Assembly (NCBI GenBank): GCA_964525045.1
Contig: CAZGFD010000026.1
Span: 1 to 53,240 of the forward strand
Source: G020348185 sp964525045
GTDB taxonomy: Bacteria; Nitrospirota; Nitrospiria; Nitrospirales; UBA8639
Reading direction: 5' to 3'
DNA length: 53,240 nt
Shown here: positions 33,089 through 42,618 of the stretch, one piece after another
Numbering within the stretch: position 1 is the stretch's first letter
How the letters are laid out: each line of letters begins with the position of its first letter
The notes under the pieces: generated by a model
What the model saw: only the letters and a program-made list of their open reading frames with translations
Told to the model about the DNA's origin: nothing
Databases searched by the model: none
Position numbers and translations under genes: made by a program

Positions 33089-33478
33089 TTAGGAAATCCT
33101 ACGAAGTGCCTTTCCTGCATTAGCCGGCCTGTTTTTATTGACTACCGCCCTTTCGACCTGATCTTCCCATGTATGAGCCAGAGTATTGAGCTGATTGAGA
33201 ATCGTGGTGAGCTCCCGGCCTTCCTGGGTGAGCCCATAGGTCACCTGCGGCGGCACAGTCGGTTCTTGATGTCTATAGATAATCTCCGCCTTCTCCAGGG
33301 TTCGCAATCGCCCGGTTAACATTTTTGAGGAGATTCCAGGCATTAGGCGCTTGAGTTGGCCAAATCGAGTTGCACCATTGTGGTGAAGTCGATACAGGAT
33401 ATAGATGGTCCAGGGCCCGCAAAGAACCTTTAATAGAGAGTCTAGTGGGCATCCAAATGAACTGGGCGGTAATTTCAT
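33089..33478 (-). CDS. HxlR-family transcriptional regulator
   Basis: A 129-residue winged-helix regulator. FGCPLDSLLKVLCGPWTIYILYRLHHNGATRFGQLKRLMPGISSKMLTGRLRTLEKAEIIYR is the HxlR domain with the conserved Cys near the N-terminus, here CPLD; in this family that Cys often senses redox state or electrophiles. TVPPQVTYGLTQEGREL completes the wing. Its own upstream region has a dyad GTTACT/AGTAAC (33480-33485 and 33514-33519) that could be its operator. The downstream neighbours on its strand are decayed, so its target is unclear. Confidence 0.9.
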   Translation of the reverse strand: MKLPPSSFGCPLDSLLKVLCGPWTIYILYRLHHNGATRFGQLKRLMPGISSKMLTGRLRTLEKAEIIYRHQEPTVPPQVTYGLTQEGRELTTILNQLNTLAHTWEDQVERAVVNKNRPANAGKALRRIS

Positions 33479-33479
33479 G

Positions 33480-33519
33480 GTTACTTTTTGGTACCTACTT
33501 TACTTTTGTGATTAGTAAC
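33480..33519. promoter_or_regulatory. Inverted repeat between the HxlR gene and the zinc-ribbon gene
   Basis: GTTACT (33480-33485) and AGTAAC (33514-33519) are inverted copies 28 bases apart around an A/T-rich centre that includes TTGGTACCTA. The site sits directly in front of the HxlR start codon, consistent with autoregulation. Confidence 0.4.
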
Positions 33520-33595
33520 TTATCTTAGCTCCTGTAGGAAAAGGACACAAGTTGGCAGAGAGCACCTGTATGTTAACCTTTTAGACGAGGATGCT

Positions 33596-33784
33596 ATGAA
33601 ATGTAGACGATGCCAGGGTTTAATGGTTTTAGACAAAATATATGATCCGGATGGTCAATTCTTACATATTGATATTTGGAGATGCTTGAATTGTGGAGAT
33701 ACCGTGGACCCCACAATCCTCCAAGCGCGAAATGAAAAAAAGAACAAAGAAAACACTGCCTTATCCACTGTGAGTGCGGGATAA
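33596..33784 (+). CDS. Small zinc-ribbon protein
   Basis: A 62-residue cytoplasmic protein with two CxxC knuckles, KCRRCQG at residues 2-8 and RCLNCGD at 29-35, that would hold one zinc. The core between them (LMVLDKIYDPDGQFLHIDIWR) is beta-rich. It resembles short conserved zinc-ribbon proteins common in Nitrospirota, by recollection rather than alignment. Divergent from the HxlR gene; role unknown. Confidence 0.7.
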   Translation: MKCRRCQGLMVLDKIYDPDGQFLHIDIWRCLNCGDTVDPTILQARNEKKNKENTALSTVSAG

Positions 33785-33978
33785 AGTGAATGAAATCCAA
33801 TTCACTTACCTTTTCGTTTTTCCCCAAAAATGCTGATAAATGGGGAAATATGATATTGAGCGATGATTGGAGGATGGTGACCCTCAGGTTATATAATACC
33901 CTGGGGTAACAGGGAGAGATCGGTTTTGGCAGGAAATTAAGGCGTAAATCAGAGAAAAATGACAGGAGTTTGCCTCAT

Positions 33979-34476
33979 ATGAGATCAAGGATAGAAACGA
34001 TTCATAGGGAAAGTTCAATAGCGAAGGGGGGGATCTTCCTACCGCGAAGGACAGTCCTTTGTTTTTTGTTGATAATCTTCTTGCTTGCAATTCCACAAGT
34101 TCTGTTCGCCGAGGCCAGAGCCCCGGAACCCATCACCAATGAGGAAGCCATACGATTGGGGGAAGAATTTGGAATTATTGTCGGTGAGGTGGACGAGGAA
34201 ATCCAGGAATTTCTCGGATTGGAAAAGCCTGAAGGTGTGGTTGTTTTCGAAGTGATTGGAGGAAAGCCTGCGGCTTTGGCTGGAATCAAACCCCGCGCAC
34301 TGATTAAAGAGATTAATTCAGTTGAAATCCGAAATCTGAAGGATTTTGGGGTCGCACTCCAGGCAGCGTTGCCGACAGAAAATTTTACGGTGGCGACCTA
34401 TGAGCCTGCCGACCCGAATGACCAAGGTATTAGCGGAGGGATAAATTTCCACTTTGTACGAGTCGAAAAAACCTGA
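33979..34476 (+). CDS. Exported PDZ-domain protein
   Basis: A 165-residue protein starting at ATG 33979, which has AGGAG ten bases upstream; a TTG at 33970 is too close to it. A signal segment (TVLCFLLIIFLLAIPQVLFAEA) is followed by a PDZ-like domain: EFLGLEKPEGVVVFEVIGGKPAALAGIKPRALIKEINSVEIRNLKDFGVALQA has the carboxylate-binding-loop and hydrophobic pattern of HtrA-type PDZ domains. There is no protease domain, so it may bind peptides or partner proteins in the periplasm. It precedes the sigma factor gene on the same strand, with no evident functional link. Confidence 0.75.
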   Translation: MRSRIETIHRESSIAKGGIFLPRRTVLCFLLIIFLLAIPQVLFAEARAPEPITNEEAIRLGEEFGIIVGEVDEEIQEFLGLEKPEGVVVFEVIGGKPAALAGIKPRALIKEINSVEIRNLKDFGVALQAALPTENFTVATYEPADPNDQGISGGINFHFVRVEKT

Positions 34477-34557
34477 GAGAGGGATGCATTCCTGAGCTTG
34501 GCGTTATGGAAAAATGAAAATTTGATTTTGAGGTTTTCATTCATTTAGAAGTTGGTA

Positions 34558-36297
34558 ATGATGAGAAATGAATCGACTGATATATCCACGCAATTTTTAT
34601 CCACCGAGGCCCGACAAGTCCAGGTTCGGCCCGAGGATGTGTTGAATTCGTCTGTCGTTGAAACCCGGGCTGCGGGTTCGTTGAAACATCTTCTCGTTAC
34701 CCGGCAGGAGAGGGGAACCTATTCGTGTGAGGGTTCCATTGATGATGCTCAAGAGCAGCAGGAAGAAGGTTTTCTTCCGCCCAGTGGTCCGATAACCCTT
34801 TTCTTAAAAGAAATGGGCCGTGTGCCTCTGTTAAGTCGCGATGAGGAGATTCATTTAGGAAAACAAGTAAAAAATGGCAAGGGGGAATTGCTCAGAGCGT
34901 TGTCAAGTCTGCCAACGGCCCTTTCCAGACTGGAATCTGCACGAGGACAATTGCATCGGGGCGAAATCCAGGTGAGTGAAGTGGTCGTCATCAGTGTGCC
35001 AATAGGGCAGGAGTACGACAAAGTTTCGATGGAGAAGCATTCTGATAAGGGCCAGTATTTCAAACGGACTCTTATGGAGCTCAATGCCATTTCCCGTTCA
35101 TTCAAATCTTTGCAATCCCTGTATGACAAACAGTTAACAGCCTCAGGGGGAAAATCAGAGAAAGCTAAACCCTTCGAACAACGCATTCGGGCCCTGCAAG
35201 GGCAAATTAGCAAGAGGGTCGCAACAATCGGCTTACGCCCGGATTTTCAGGAATCCATGGTCAATGACGCAAAGAGGATGGAAGAAGAAATTGTTTCGAA
35301 CGAAAAAATCGTAGAGGGCTGTTTCCGCAAACTCGGTGTGACGGGAGAGGAGGGACTCCGATTATTTCATAAGCTGTCTGCAGACCGTTCCGTCTTTGTG
35401 ACGAAGTGCCGAAAGACCGGCCAATCCCGGGAAGCTCTGCGAAAAATTATAGACGATTTCGTGAAGGCTCACTCCCATATCCGGAATCTTGAGAAAAATG
35501 TTCTGAAAATGCCGGTTTCTGCATTTAAAAATGCGTTACGCAATCTGAGGGATTCGGAAAAGAAAATTGAATCTGCCAAAAGTCAATTGGTAGAGGGGAA
35601 CCTTCGGTTAGTGGTGAGTGTGGCCAAACACTACACTAACCGGGGTCTCCATCTCCTTGATCTGATTCAGGAAGGCAATATCGGGTTATTGAAGGCGGCT
35701 GATAAATTTGACTATGAGCGTGGATATAAATTCAGCACGTATGCGACGTGGTGGATCCGGCAAGGGATCACCCGTGCCATTGCGGAACAGGGCAACACTA
35801 TTCGCCTCCCTGTCCATATGTCGGAAACTCTGCAGAAAGTGAATCGAATTTCCCGACAACTGGTGCAGCGATTTTCCAGAATGCCGGCACATAAAGAAAT
35901 TGCCGACGAGGTGGGACTCTCTGTGCACAAAGTGGAAGAAACCTTGGAAAGCGCCAAAGATCTGGTGTCACTTGATGCTCCGACGGTCCCGGGGGAGAAT
36001 ATGCAGCTCGGTGACCTTATTGAGGATACCAACAGTATCTCACCTTTAAATGTGGCTGATCGTTTGAGTGTCCAACAACAACTCAACGAGGTACTCGGGA
36101 GTCTGACTCCTCGCGAACAGACCATACTCAGAAAACGGTATGGAATCGGGTATGGTCAGGCCTCAACGTTGGAAGAAGTCGGCGCGGATTTGGGGGTCAC
36201 CCGGGAGCGTATCCGACAAATTGAAGCGGGTGCCATGAAAAAGTTGCAAGATCCTTCCTGCCGCGATCGACTCCAACCGCTGATGGAGAATCTGTAA
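34558..36297 (+). CDS. RpoD-like sigma-70 family RNA polymerase sigma factor
   Basis: A 579-residue sigma factor. Region 1.2 is GPITLFLKEMGRVPLLSRDEEIHLGKQV. A long variable part (about 110-330) precedes region 2 (LVEGNLRLVVSVAKHYTNRGLHLLDLIQEGNIGLLKAADKFDYERGYKFSTYATWWIRQGITRAI), which holds the core-binding and -10-melting residues. Region 3 is IRLPVHMSETLQKVNRI, and region 4 is LTPREQTILRKRYGIG followed by ASTLEEVGADLGVTRERIRQIEAGAMKKL for -35 recognition. A typical acidic region 1.1 is not evident, so it may be either the main sigma factor or a secondary RpoD-like one. The ATG at 34558 is preferred over an upstream TTG; the ribosome-binding site is weak. Confidence 0.92.
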   Translation: MMRNESTDISTQFLSTEARQVQVRPEDVLNSSVVETRAAGSLKHLLVTRQERGTYSCEGSIDDAQEQQEEGFLPPSGPITLFLKEMGRVPLLSRDEEIHLGKQVKNGKGELLRALSSLPTALSRLESARGQLHRGEIQVSEVVVISVPIGQEYDKVSMEKHSDKGQYFKRTLMELNAISRSFKSLQSLYDKQLTASGGKSEKAKPFEQRIRALQGQISKRVATIGLRPDFQESMVNDAKRMEEEIVSNEKIVEGCFRKLGVTGEEGLRLFHKLSADRSVFVTKCRKTGQSREALRKIIDDFVKAHSHIRNLEKNVLKMPVSAFKNALRNLRDSEKKIESAKSQLVEGNLRLVVSVAKHYTNRGLHLLDLIQEGNIGLLKAADKFDYERGYKFSTYATWWIRQGITRAIAEQGNTIRLPVHMSETLQKVNRISRQLVQRFSRMPAHKEIADEVGLSVHKVEETLESAKDLVSLDAPTVPGENMQLGDLIEDTNSISPLNVADRLSVQQQLNEVLGSLTPREQTILRKRYGIGYGQASTLEEVGADLGVTRERIRQIEAGAMKKLQDPSCRDRLQPLMENL

Positions 36298-36902
36298 GTC
36301 CTCCAGACGTGGGATGGGTCTCTCACAATGGTGTTGTTGCATAAATCAAAAATGGAACCGCTTTGCGGCTGGGGTGTATTTAATCAATACATTCTCTCTG
36401 ATACCGCCATGACTAAGCTCACCATTCGTTTCAGAACTCCGCACTTGATTCACCCTTCAACCCGCTGAATATTCAACCTGCTCGACCCTAACCTGGGAAA
36501 AAAAGTACTCTTGAATCGAAACACAGCGTTCTCTGCTAAGTTCTGTTGTGGACACCCACTGGCTTCACGCCAGTCATACCGACCTTGCAATTGATTCTGA
36601 CGAAGATAAGCATTCCGGATAGCCAGCATATCCTGGGAGTGATTACATCTCGCTCGCTTCACGATTCGCCGAAGGGAAATCGTGTCTTTCGCTCCGTGCT
36701 GGCCAATGGATGCATAGCAGGCCTTCGGGTGGTAAGCCCCATTTTTGAGCCATTTAAGGAAACGCGGATTAGGATAAACTTCTTGGTAATTTTGTCAACT
36801 TCGACGGATCGGCACGGTGTTAGAAGTTGAGAATGGCAAGGTGCAATGGCCTATCCAAATCAGCTTGAAAAACAATTCGATAGAGAGGTCTCCAATGAAT
36901 CG

Positions 36903-37045
36903 AACCCCAAAATGGGGTTTTCGAAAGGGCTATGCCCCTTTCGTGGGGTGACCAGAGCGAAGTGGAGGCCCGAGGGAGCGGGCCCCCTTGTGGGAGCTAG
37001 AACGACCTTCCGTGGGTCTTCCCTTGTGATGGAGAGATCTCCTTC
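36903..37045. repeat. Cluster of perfect hairpins (candidate structured RNA or palindromic element)
   Basis: Successive stems are AACCCC/GGGGTT (36903-36919), CGAAAGGG/CCCTTTCG (36922-36943) and GGCCCG/CGGGCC (36967-36984). A GACC/GGTC stem and the self-complementary GGAGAGATCTCC follow. Such spacing is unlike coding sequence and suggests a structured RNA or a dispersed palindromic repeat. Confidence 0.5.
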
Positions 37046-37352
37046 AGTGGAGGGTCGGCGAATGAGCAGACCATTCGATCTTGCCAATAATACATCTCAC
37101 AATTTATTTCACGTTTAGATAAAGTAAAAGGCAAGAATCTCCAAGGAAGTTTTTAATAGACAGTCAAGAAGCGACCCCTTTAACAATATGTAATCAACAG
37201 CTCAGACATTACATTTGACAATAGCTCCTCCCGTTTTTAGTGCGCATTTTAATAATGGGTTTTTACCTGGACTACACTTTTTTCCTTTTACTTGGATAAT
37301 CCTTTAAAAAAAACGAGGCTCTTCGTTGATTTTTTATTGAGTTTCAACCAAA

Positions 37353-37372
37353 CAAAAAACCATCACTGGTGG
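37353..37372 (-). terminator. Possible weak terminator of the hydrogenase operon
   Basis: CCACCAGTGATGG on the minus strand can form a short imperfect stem and is followed by six Ts. It lies about 30 bases past the hypE stop codon. Confidence 0.3.
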
Positions 37373-37400
37373 ACAGACCCGAGGCAAACATTTCTCGTGA

Positions 37401-38465
37401 TTAACATATTCTGGGGAGCTGCTCGGTCGACAGAAGATCAAGGATGCGGTGGGTTCCGGCCACCGTATTGCCCGAAACGTGCGGTCTGGCCTGGGAGGAG
37501 GGAGCATGTACCTCTCCAATTTCTTGAGCCTGAACGGATACTGCATGCTGGCGTAGAAGGCAGAGACTACGGTCAACTTCTTGAGGGGAAAGAAACAGCA
37601 CGAACCGTCCCTCATTGGCGATATAGAGGGGATCAAAACCGAGGATTTCACAGGCTCCTCGAACGGGGTCAAGAACCGGTATTCTGGTTTCATCAATCAC
37701 CATATTCACCCCCGCCCCTAAAGAGAGTTCATTCAACGCGGTAACCAAACCACCACGAGTCAGGTCCCGCAAACAGTGAATGGAAATTCCTTGATTGATC
37801 AGGTCGGACACCACGGCGTGAAGGGGAGCGGAGTCACTTTTGATATCACCCGAAAAGGTCAAGCCTTGCCTTTGGCTGAGTACCGCCAGTCCGTGTGATC
37901 CTACATCTCCACTCAATATGATTCGATCTCCTTCCTCAATGCGTTGAGGTCCGATGATAACACCAGGTGGAACAACACCCACACCTGATGTATTAATAAA
38001 GACCTGATCGCCTTTCCCCCGCTCAACGATCTTGGTATCACCGCAAACAATCCGGACCCCGGCTTGGGATGCAGCCTCAGCCATGGATTGTACCACCTTT
38101 CTCAAAGTGTCGATGACAAGACCCTCTTCCAGAATAAACCCAGCGCTCAAATACAATGGGGTAGCCCCCGCCATCGCAAGGTCATTAACCGTTCCAAACA
38201 CAGCAAGCCTTCCGATATCTCCCCCGGGAAAAAATAAAGGGCTGACCACATACGAATCGGTGGTAAAGGCCAGTTGACCTTCCGGGGGGGGCATAACGGC
38301 ACTGTCATGAAGGGCATGGAACGGTTGAGTAGAAAAGGCCTTCAGAAAAACGTCCTGAACAAGGGATTGCATAAGGCGCCCCCCTCCACCATGACCTAAG
38401 TGGACCAGGTGGTCACTCTGTGAAGGGACCGGACATTGAAGTTCATGGCCAGAATCTTGGTTCAT
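37401..38465 (-). CDS. hypE: Hydrogenase maturation protein HypE
   Basis: A 354-residue enzyme that converts a carbamoyl group on its own C-terminal cysteine to thiocyanate, the source of the cyanide ligands of the NiFe centre. HLGHGGGGRLMQSLV and the AIR-synthase-like body (AFTTDSYVVSPLFFPGGDIGRLAVFGTVNDLAMAGA) are typical. DLTRGGLVTALNEL and GCEILGFDPLYIANEG-type motifs follow. The protein ends in PRIC, the essential C-terminal Cys. It is the last gene of the hydrogenase operon, 3 bases after hypD. Confidence 0.95.
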   Translation of the reverse strand: MNQDSGHELQCPVPSQSDHLVHLGHGGGGRLMQSLVQDVFLKAFSTQPFHALHDSAVMPPPEGQLAFTTDSYVVSPLFFPGGDIGRLAVFGTVNDLAMAGATPLYLSAGFILEEGLVIDTLRKVVQSMAEAASQAGVRIVCGDTKIVERGKGDQVFINTSGVGVVPPGVIIGPQRIEEGDRIILSGDVGSHGLAVLSQRQGLTFSGDIKSDSAPLHAVVSDLINQGISIHCLRDLTRGGLVTALNELSLGAGVNMVIDETRIPVLDPVRGACEILGFDPLYIANEGRFVLFLSPQEVDRSLCLLRQHAVSVQAQEIGEVHAPSSQARPHVSGNTVAGTHRILDLLSTEQLPRIC

Positions 38466-38468
38466 CGC

Positions 38469-39581
38469 TTACCTTCTTGTCGAGACTTGGTTTCGATACC
38501 GGAAATAGGCAGCACAAGCTCCTTCGGTTGAGACCATGGGGGCCCCAAGAGGATGTTCAGGAGTGCAGCGATTTCCAAATGCCTGACAACCATCCGGTTT
38601 AAGTTGCCCCTGCAGCACAAGACCGCTTTGACATTCTCCGTCTTCTGCCACGTGTTGGTGCCCTGCAGGCACTCGCCCGGCGAAGCGCTTGAGGGCATCA
38701 AACGAGGAATACTTTGCCCGCAAACGCAGACCACTGGCTGGAAGGCTTCCCATTCCCCTCCAGGTCCTGGGTTCCGGCTCAAACACTTCTTCCACAAGTG
38801 CGCGGGCTGTACTGTTCCCCGCCCGTCTGACCGACCGGCTATATTGATTCTGCACCTCGAACCGCGCGGACTCCAATTGTTGAACCACCAGGTATATGCC
38901 TTCCAAAATATCAATAGGTTCAAACCCCGTCACCACGATGGGCACGCGATATTTTCGTGCCAAAGTTTCATACACCTCAAACCCCATGATTGTGCACACA
39001 TGCCCTGCAGCCAGAAATCCCTGGACACGATTTCCTGGAGCGGCCAGGATGGCCTCCATGGCCGGAGGAACCAGCACATGCGCCACCAACAAAAAAAAGT
39101 TTGGTAGTCCCATACGAGAGGCCTGGACGACGGCCATGGCCTGTGCAGGGACGGTTGTCTCAAATCCCACGGCAAAACACACGATCTGTTTGGATGGATG
39201 AGCCTGCGCGAGCGCCACCCCATCGAGCGGAGAGTAAATGATTTTCACATTCCCCCCTCTGGCCTTCGCACTGTATAGGTCACCTTGAGAGCCTGGGACT
39301 CTCAACATATCGCCAAAGGAACACAGGATGACATCCGGCAGTTGCGCCAGATGGATGGCGTCGTCGATAAATTCAATCGGTGTCACACACACCGGGCATC
39401 CAGGGCCGTGGATGAGAGCCATCGAAGGGGGAAGCAAGCGATCAAGCCCATACTTCACTATGGCGTGGGTCTGACCTCCACACACTTCCATGATGTTCCA
39501 GGGGTGATGGGTGGCCCGGTTTATCGCTGTTACCAAACGGCTCACGCCCTTGGCATTCCGAAATTCGTCGACATATTTCAT
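38469..39581 (-). CDS. hypD: Hydrogenase maturation protein HypD
   Basis: A 370-residue iron-sulfur protein that, with HypC, holds the Fe(CN)2CO unit during assembly. EVCGGQTHAI and HGPGCPVC near the N-terminus are the conserved cysteine motifs. FAVGFETT and GFEPIDILEG follow. The C-terminal cysteines (GECQSG, GCQAFGNRC, EGACAAYFRYR) bind a 4Fe-4S cluster. Length is normal for the family. It lies 21 bases downstream of hypC. Confidence 0.95.
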   Translation of the reverse strand: MKYVDEFRNAKGVSRLVTAINRATHHPWNIMEVCGGQTHAIVKYGLDRLLPPSMALIHGPGCPVCVTPIEFIDDAIHLAQLPDVILCSFGDMLRVPGSQGDLYSAKARGGNVKIIYSPLDGVALAQAHPSKQIVCFAVGFETTVPAQAMAVVQASRMGLPNFFLLVAHVLVPPAMEAILAAPGNRVQGFLAAGHVCTIMGFEVYETLARKYRVPIVVTGFEPIDILEGIYLVVQQLESARFEVQNQYSRSVRRAGNSTARALVEEVFEPEPRTWRGMGSLPASGLRLRAKYSSFDALKRFAGRVPAGHQHVAEDGECQSGLVLQGQLKPDGCQAFGNRCTPEHPLGAPMVSTEGACAAYFRYRNQVSTRR

Positions 39582-39602
39582 AAGGCAAATGAAAGATTCG
39601 CT

Positions 39603-39827
39603 CTATGGGGCTTCCAGGTCTTCAAGCATGGCCAATGTTTGCTTCGCTTCTTCTTCGTCGACTTTACTAATGGCAAAACCCACATGCACAATCACATAGT
39701 CATCGACTTTCGCTTCGGGAACGAAGGCAAGACACACTTCTTTCAATGCTCCTCCAAAGGAAACCCAACCTTGTCGAAGGTCACCTTCTTCTATACTCTT
39801 AATTTGACCGGGTATGGCTAGACACAT
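39603..39827 (-). CDS. hypC: Hydrogenase assembly chaperone HypC
   Basis: A 74-residue chaperone. MCLAIPGQI at the N-terminus is diagnostic: the Cys after Met binds the iron unit with HypD and the hydrogenase large subunit. GWVSFGG and DYVIVHVGFAISKVDEEEA are the conserved OB-like core, and the C-terminal helix carries AKQTLAMLEDL. It comes between hypF and hypD in the operon. Confidence 0.95.
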   Translation of the reverse strand: MCLAIPGQIKSIEEGDLRQGWVSFGGALKEVCLAFVPEAKVDDYVIVHVGFAISKVDEEEAKQTLAMLEDLEAP

Positions 39828-39901
39828 TTCTTGGGTCCGAATGAAAAAATGAGAAGATTCCTACTATTGGAAGGCCGAGGGGTCAGGGCCTAGCCCTGTG
39901 A

Positions 39902-42259
39902 TCATGAGCGCACGCTCCTTTCAGAAATTCTCCGGGCTGCTGCCACAATGGTTTGGCCGAGTGCCAATCCCCCATCGTTGGAAGGCACTTTTTCATGCGA
40001 ATACACTCTAAAACCTTCCTTTCGCAGTTTGGTTTGAACCGCACCCAAGAGCAAACCATTTTGAAATACCCCTCCGGTGAGAATAATGGAGGTTATGCCA
40101 ACTTTCCTTGCGACATTCATAACTAATTCGATCAAAGCCTGGTGAAATGCCCAGGCAATTTCCGAGGTAGTTTTTCCCCCAAGCAAGTCTGACACCATGG
40201 CCCGAATCAAAGGTCCCCAGTCGGCGACCCAGAAGTCGTCCAACCTCTTTTGTAACGGGATGGCATAGCAGAGCCCCTCCGGATCTTTGGCCTTTTCCGC
40301 TAAATACTCTACAGCCATAGCTGGTTCCCCCTCGAAGGAGGCCGTCTGACAAAGATCAAGCAACGAACTCACACCGTCAAATAACCGTCCCATGCTAGTG
40401 GTCATCGGACAGGCAACCTCTTTTTTGATGATCTCCATTATGGACCGGACCCTAGTGGGTCCAAGATATTGAATAGGTGCAAGGGGTAAGTTCAAGGCTT
40501 CTTCACCAAAAACATTCACCAATAAGGAAAGCGCCACCCTACATGGGTTCTGTATGGCCGCCTCCCCCCCAGGCAGTGGAATTGATCTAAGGGAGACCAC
40601 ACGGAAAAAGTCGGCAAAATGTGTGATGAGAAATTCTCCTCCCCATAAATTTCGATCTGCGCCGTACCCCAGCCCATCCCATGCCACCCCTAACACAGGC
40701 CCCTGTAACCCATGTTCCGCCATACATGCGGCGACATGGGCATGATGATGCTGCACGTCTATCACCGGTACATTCCAGGATGATCCTAGAGCCTTGGCCA
40801 CAGTAGTAGACCGGTAATCGGGATGAAGGTCGCAGGCAATGACTTTCGGCTGGGTTTCGAAAAATTTCACCTGATCGGCAATTGTTTGCTCAAACTGAGA
40901 ACAAGTTTCGGTGGTTGAAAGATCGCCGATGTGTTGACTCATCACCAATTGTGTCCCAGCCGTGAGCGAAAGCGAATTTTTCAAATGCCCGCCCAGAGCC
41001 AAAATAGACGCAGAAGATTTTTTTATCGCTTCAGGTATGTTCAAGCTTATGGGTGTGGGAACATATCCCCTGGCCCGCCGGAGAACCCGGGGTTGGCGGT
41101 CAACCATCCGTACCACTGAATCATCCATTGGGCGAGCGATCGGTCGATCATGGACCAGGAAGGCGTCGGCGATGCCGTTGAGCCGATGCAAGGCTTCATC
41201 CTCGTGAATGACTATGGGTTCGTCTCTCCGATTCCCACTTGTGGCAATCACAGGATAGCTCAACCCGTTCATCATCAGGTGATGCAGCGGAGTATAAGGA
41301 AGCATGGCCCCAACATAGGGATTTCCCGGGGCAACTCCCTCAGCCAGAAAACTGGATTCCTTTTTTCGCAGAAGGACGATGGGAGCTTTAGGAGAGCATA
41401 AAAGGTCAGCTTCTCCGGAGGAAATGCAACAATGCTCCTCAACTGATGTCAATCCTGGAAATAAAACCGCGAAGGGTTTTCGAGGCCTGTTCTTCCGATC
41501 ACGAAGATTTTGCACGGCCCTATCCGAAGAGGCATTCACCCACAATTGAAAGCCACCAAGCCCCTTGACAGCGAGAACCATTCCCTTTTCAATCAGGTGG
41601 ATCGAAAAGGACAAAGCTTCTTCAGCTTGGGACAGCACCATTCCCTTCTGATTCCACAATGCCAATCGCGGCCCGCAAGCGGGACATGATGTGGCTTCAG
41701 CATGAAAACGCCGGTTCCCCACGTCCACATACTCCTCTTTGCAATGGCAACACAGATCAAACTTTTTCATGGTGGTATTCACCCGATCGTAGGGCAACCC
41801 TTCGAGAATACTGAAACGCGGCCCGCATTCTGTACAGGCCGTAAAAGGGTATCGATAGTAACGGGAGCTGGGATTGAAAATTTCCTTCAGGCATTCCCTA
41901 CAGGTTCCGAGATCAGGAGGAATCACGGACTGCTTTTGACCTGACTTGTCACTGTTACAGATCGTGAACCCTTCCTTCCCCTGACAGGGGATGGTATAAA
42001 TGGAGATCTCCGAAATTATTGCATTAGGGGGAGGGTTCACTTCTAGAGCCTGTTGAAAGTGCCTGAGATTTGTTGGCGTCCCTTCCACTTCCACCCGGGC
42101 ACCGTGCGCGGCATTGGCGACCAACCCATTCAAATGGTATTTTCGAGCTAACCGCGATATGAAGGGACGAAAACCTACCCCTTGGACTACCCCGCGAATA
42201 ATGAACCGTCGCCTGGTTTTCCGTTGCGAATCTGTGGGAACTTCAACAAGCGGCCTCAT
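39902..42259 (-). CDS. hypF: Carbamoyltransferase HypF
   Basis: A 785-residue enzyme that makes the carbamoyl group passed to HypE. The start is the ATG at 42259, which overlaps the hypA stop as ATGA; a longer frame to 42337 would run far into hypA. Domains: acylphosphatase (RGVVQGVGFRPF), two zinc fingers (CRECLKEIF..CTECGPRF and CCHCKEEY..CPACGPRL), YrdC-like (KGLGGFQLWVNAS, KNRPRKPFAVL), and a Kae1-like part with VQHHHAHVAACMAEHG, GLGYGADRNLWGGEF and LTGGVFQN. All expected motifs are present. Confidence 0.95.
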   Translation of the reverse strand: MRPLVEVPTDSQRKTRRRFIIRGVVQGVGFRPFISRLARKYHLNGLVANAAHGARVEVEGTPTNLRHFQQALEVNPPPNAIISEISIYTIPCQGKEGFTICNSDKSGQKQSVIPPDLGTCRECLKEIFNPSSRYYRYPFTACTECGPRFSILEGLPYDRVNTTMKKFDLCCHCKEEYVDVGNRRFHAEATSCPACGPRLALWNQKGMVLSQAEEALSFSIHLIEKGMVLAVKGLGGFQLWVNASSDRAVQNLRDRKNRPRKPFAVLFPGLTSVEEHCCISSGEADLLCSPKAPIVLLRKKESSFLAEGVAPGNPYVGAMLPYTPLHHLMMNGLSYPVIATSGNRRDEPIVIHEDEALHRLNGIADAFLVHDRPIARPMDDSVVRMVDRQPRVLRRARGYVPTPISLNIPEAIKKSSASILALGGHLKNSLSLTAGTQLVMSQHIGDLSTTETCSQFEQTIADQVKFFETQPKVIACDLHPDYRSTTVAKALGSSWNVPVIDVQHHHAHVAACMAEHGLQGPVLGVAWDGLGYGADRNLWGGEFLITHFADFFRVVSLRSIPLPGGEAAIQNPCRVALSLLVNVFGEEALNLPLAPIQYLGPTRVRSIMEIIKKEVACPMTTSMGRLFDGVSSLLDLCQTASFEGEPAMAVEYLAEKAKDPEGLCYAIPLQKRLDDFWVADWGPLIRAMVSDLLGGKTTSEIAWAFHQALIELVMNVARKVGITSIILTGGVFQNGLLLGAVQTKLRKEGFRVYSHEKVPSNDGGLALGQTIVAAARRISERSVRS

Positions 42260-42618
42260 GGTTGAGTAAGGGTGCACTCCACATCTTTGATAACCACTTC
42301 GGGGTGATCCTCCCAATCTACTTGTTCCTTGCCACATTTTGGACAGAGCCTTGAGTCATCCTTGGCCTGCACATCCTGACCACATGACAGACACTGACCC
42401 GACACCACAACATGGAGGATTTCTAGTTTGGCATGTTCAGCCAACGTGCCCCGTGCAGCCATATAGAAGGTGTTTTGCAATTCACTGTGAGAATGAAGAG
42501 CCAGATGCGAATGAGGGCTTACCTGTATACGTATCAGATTGGGCAATCTTCCCTTTGCCTTCTTCGCCGCTTCCTCGACCATGAACGCTATCCTACGCAT
42601 TAAGGTGAATTCGTGCAT
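42256..42618 (-). CDS. hypA: Hydrogenase nickel incorporation protein HypA
   Basis: A 120-residue nickel metallochaperone. MHEF at the N-terminus places the nickel-binding His at residue 2. The zinc domain has CLSCG and CPKCG. It normally works with the GTPase HypB, but no hypB gene follows here: hypF overlaps its stop directly. Its start overlaps the protease gene by 19 bases. Confidence 0.93.
   Translation of the reverse strand: MHEFTLMRRIAFMVEEAAKKAKGRLPNLIRIQVSPHSHLALHSHSELQNTFYMAARGTLAEHAKLEILHVVVSGQCLSCGQDVQAKDDSRLCPKCGKEQVDWEDHPEVVIKDVECTLTQP

Larger units (their letters stand above)
36298..37400. other. Long gene-poor region with a hairpin cluster
   Basis: I find no supported gene in these ~1.1 kb; the short open frames lack family features. 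Near 36327-36345, GTTGTTGCATAAATC resembles one terminal repeat of IS5/IS903-type elements, but no matching end or transposase was found. The part from 36903 to about 37045 is unusually rich in perfect inverted repeats and is listed separately. The final ~280 bases before hypE are A/T-rich. Confidence 0.4.

Noticed and set aside
36327..36345. GTTGTTGCATAAATC resembling an IS5/IS903-type terminal repeat
   Set aside because: No inverted partner and no transposase text nearby. The match is short and from memory.
36860..37087. 75-codon minus-strand Pro/Arg-rich frame through the hairpin cluster
   Set aside because: The sequence is dominated by perfect inverted repeats, which create open frames by themselves.
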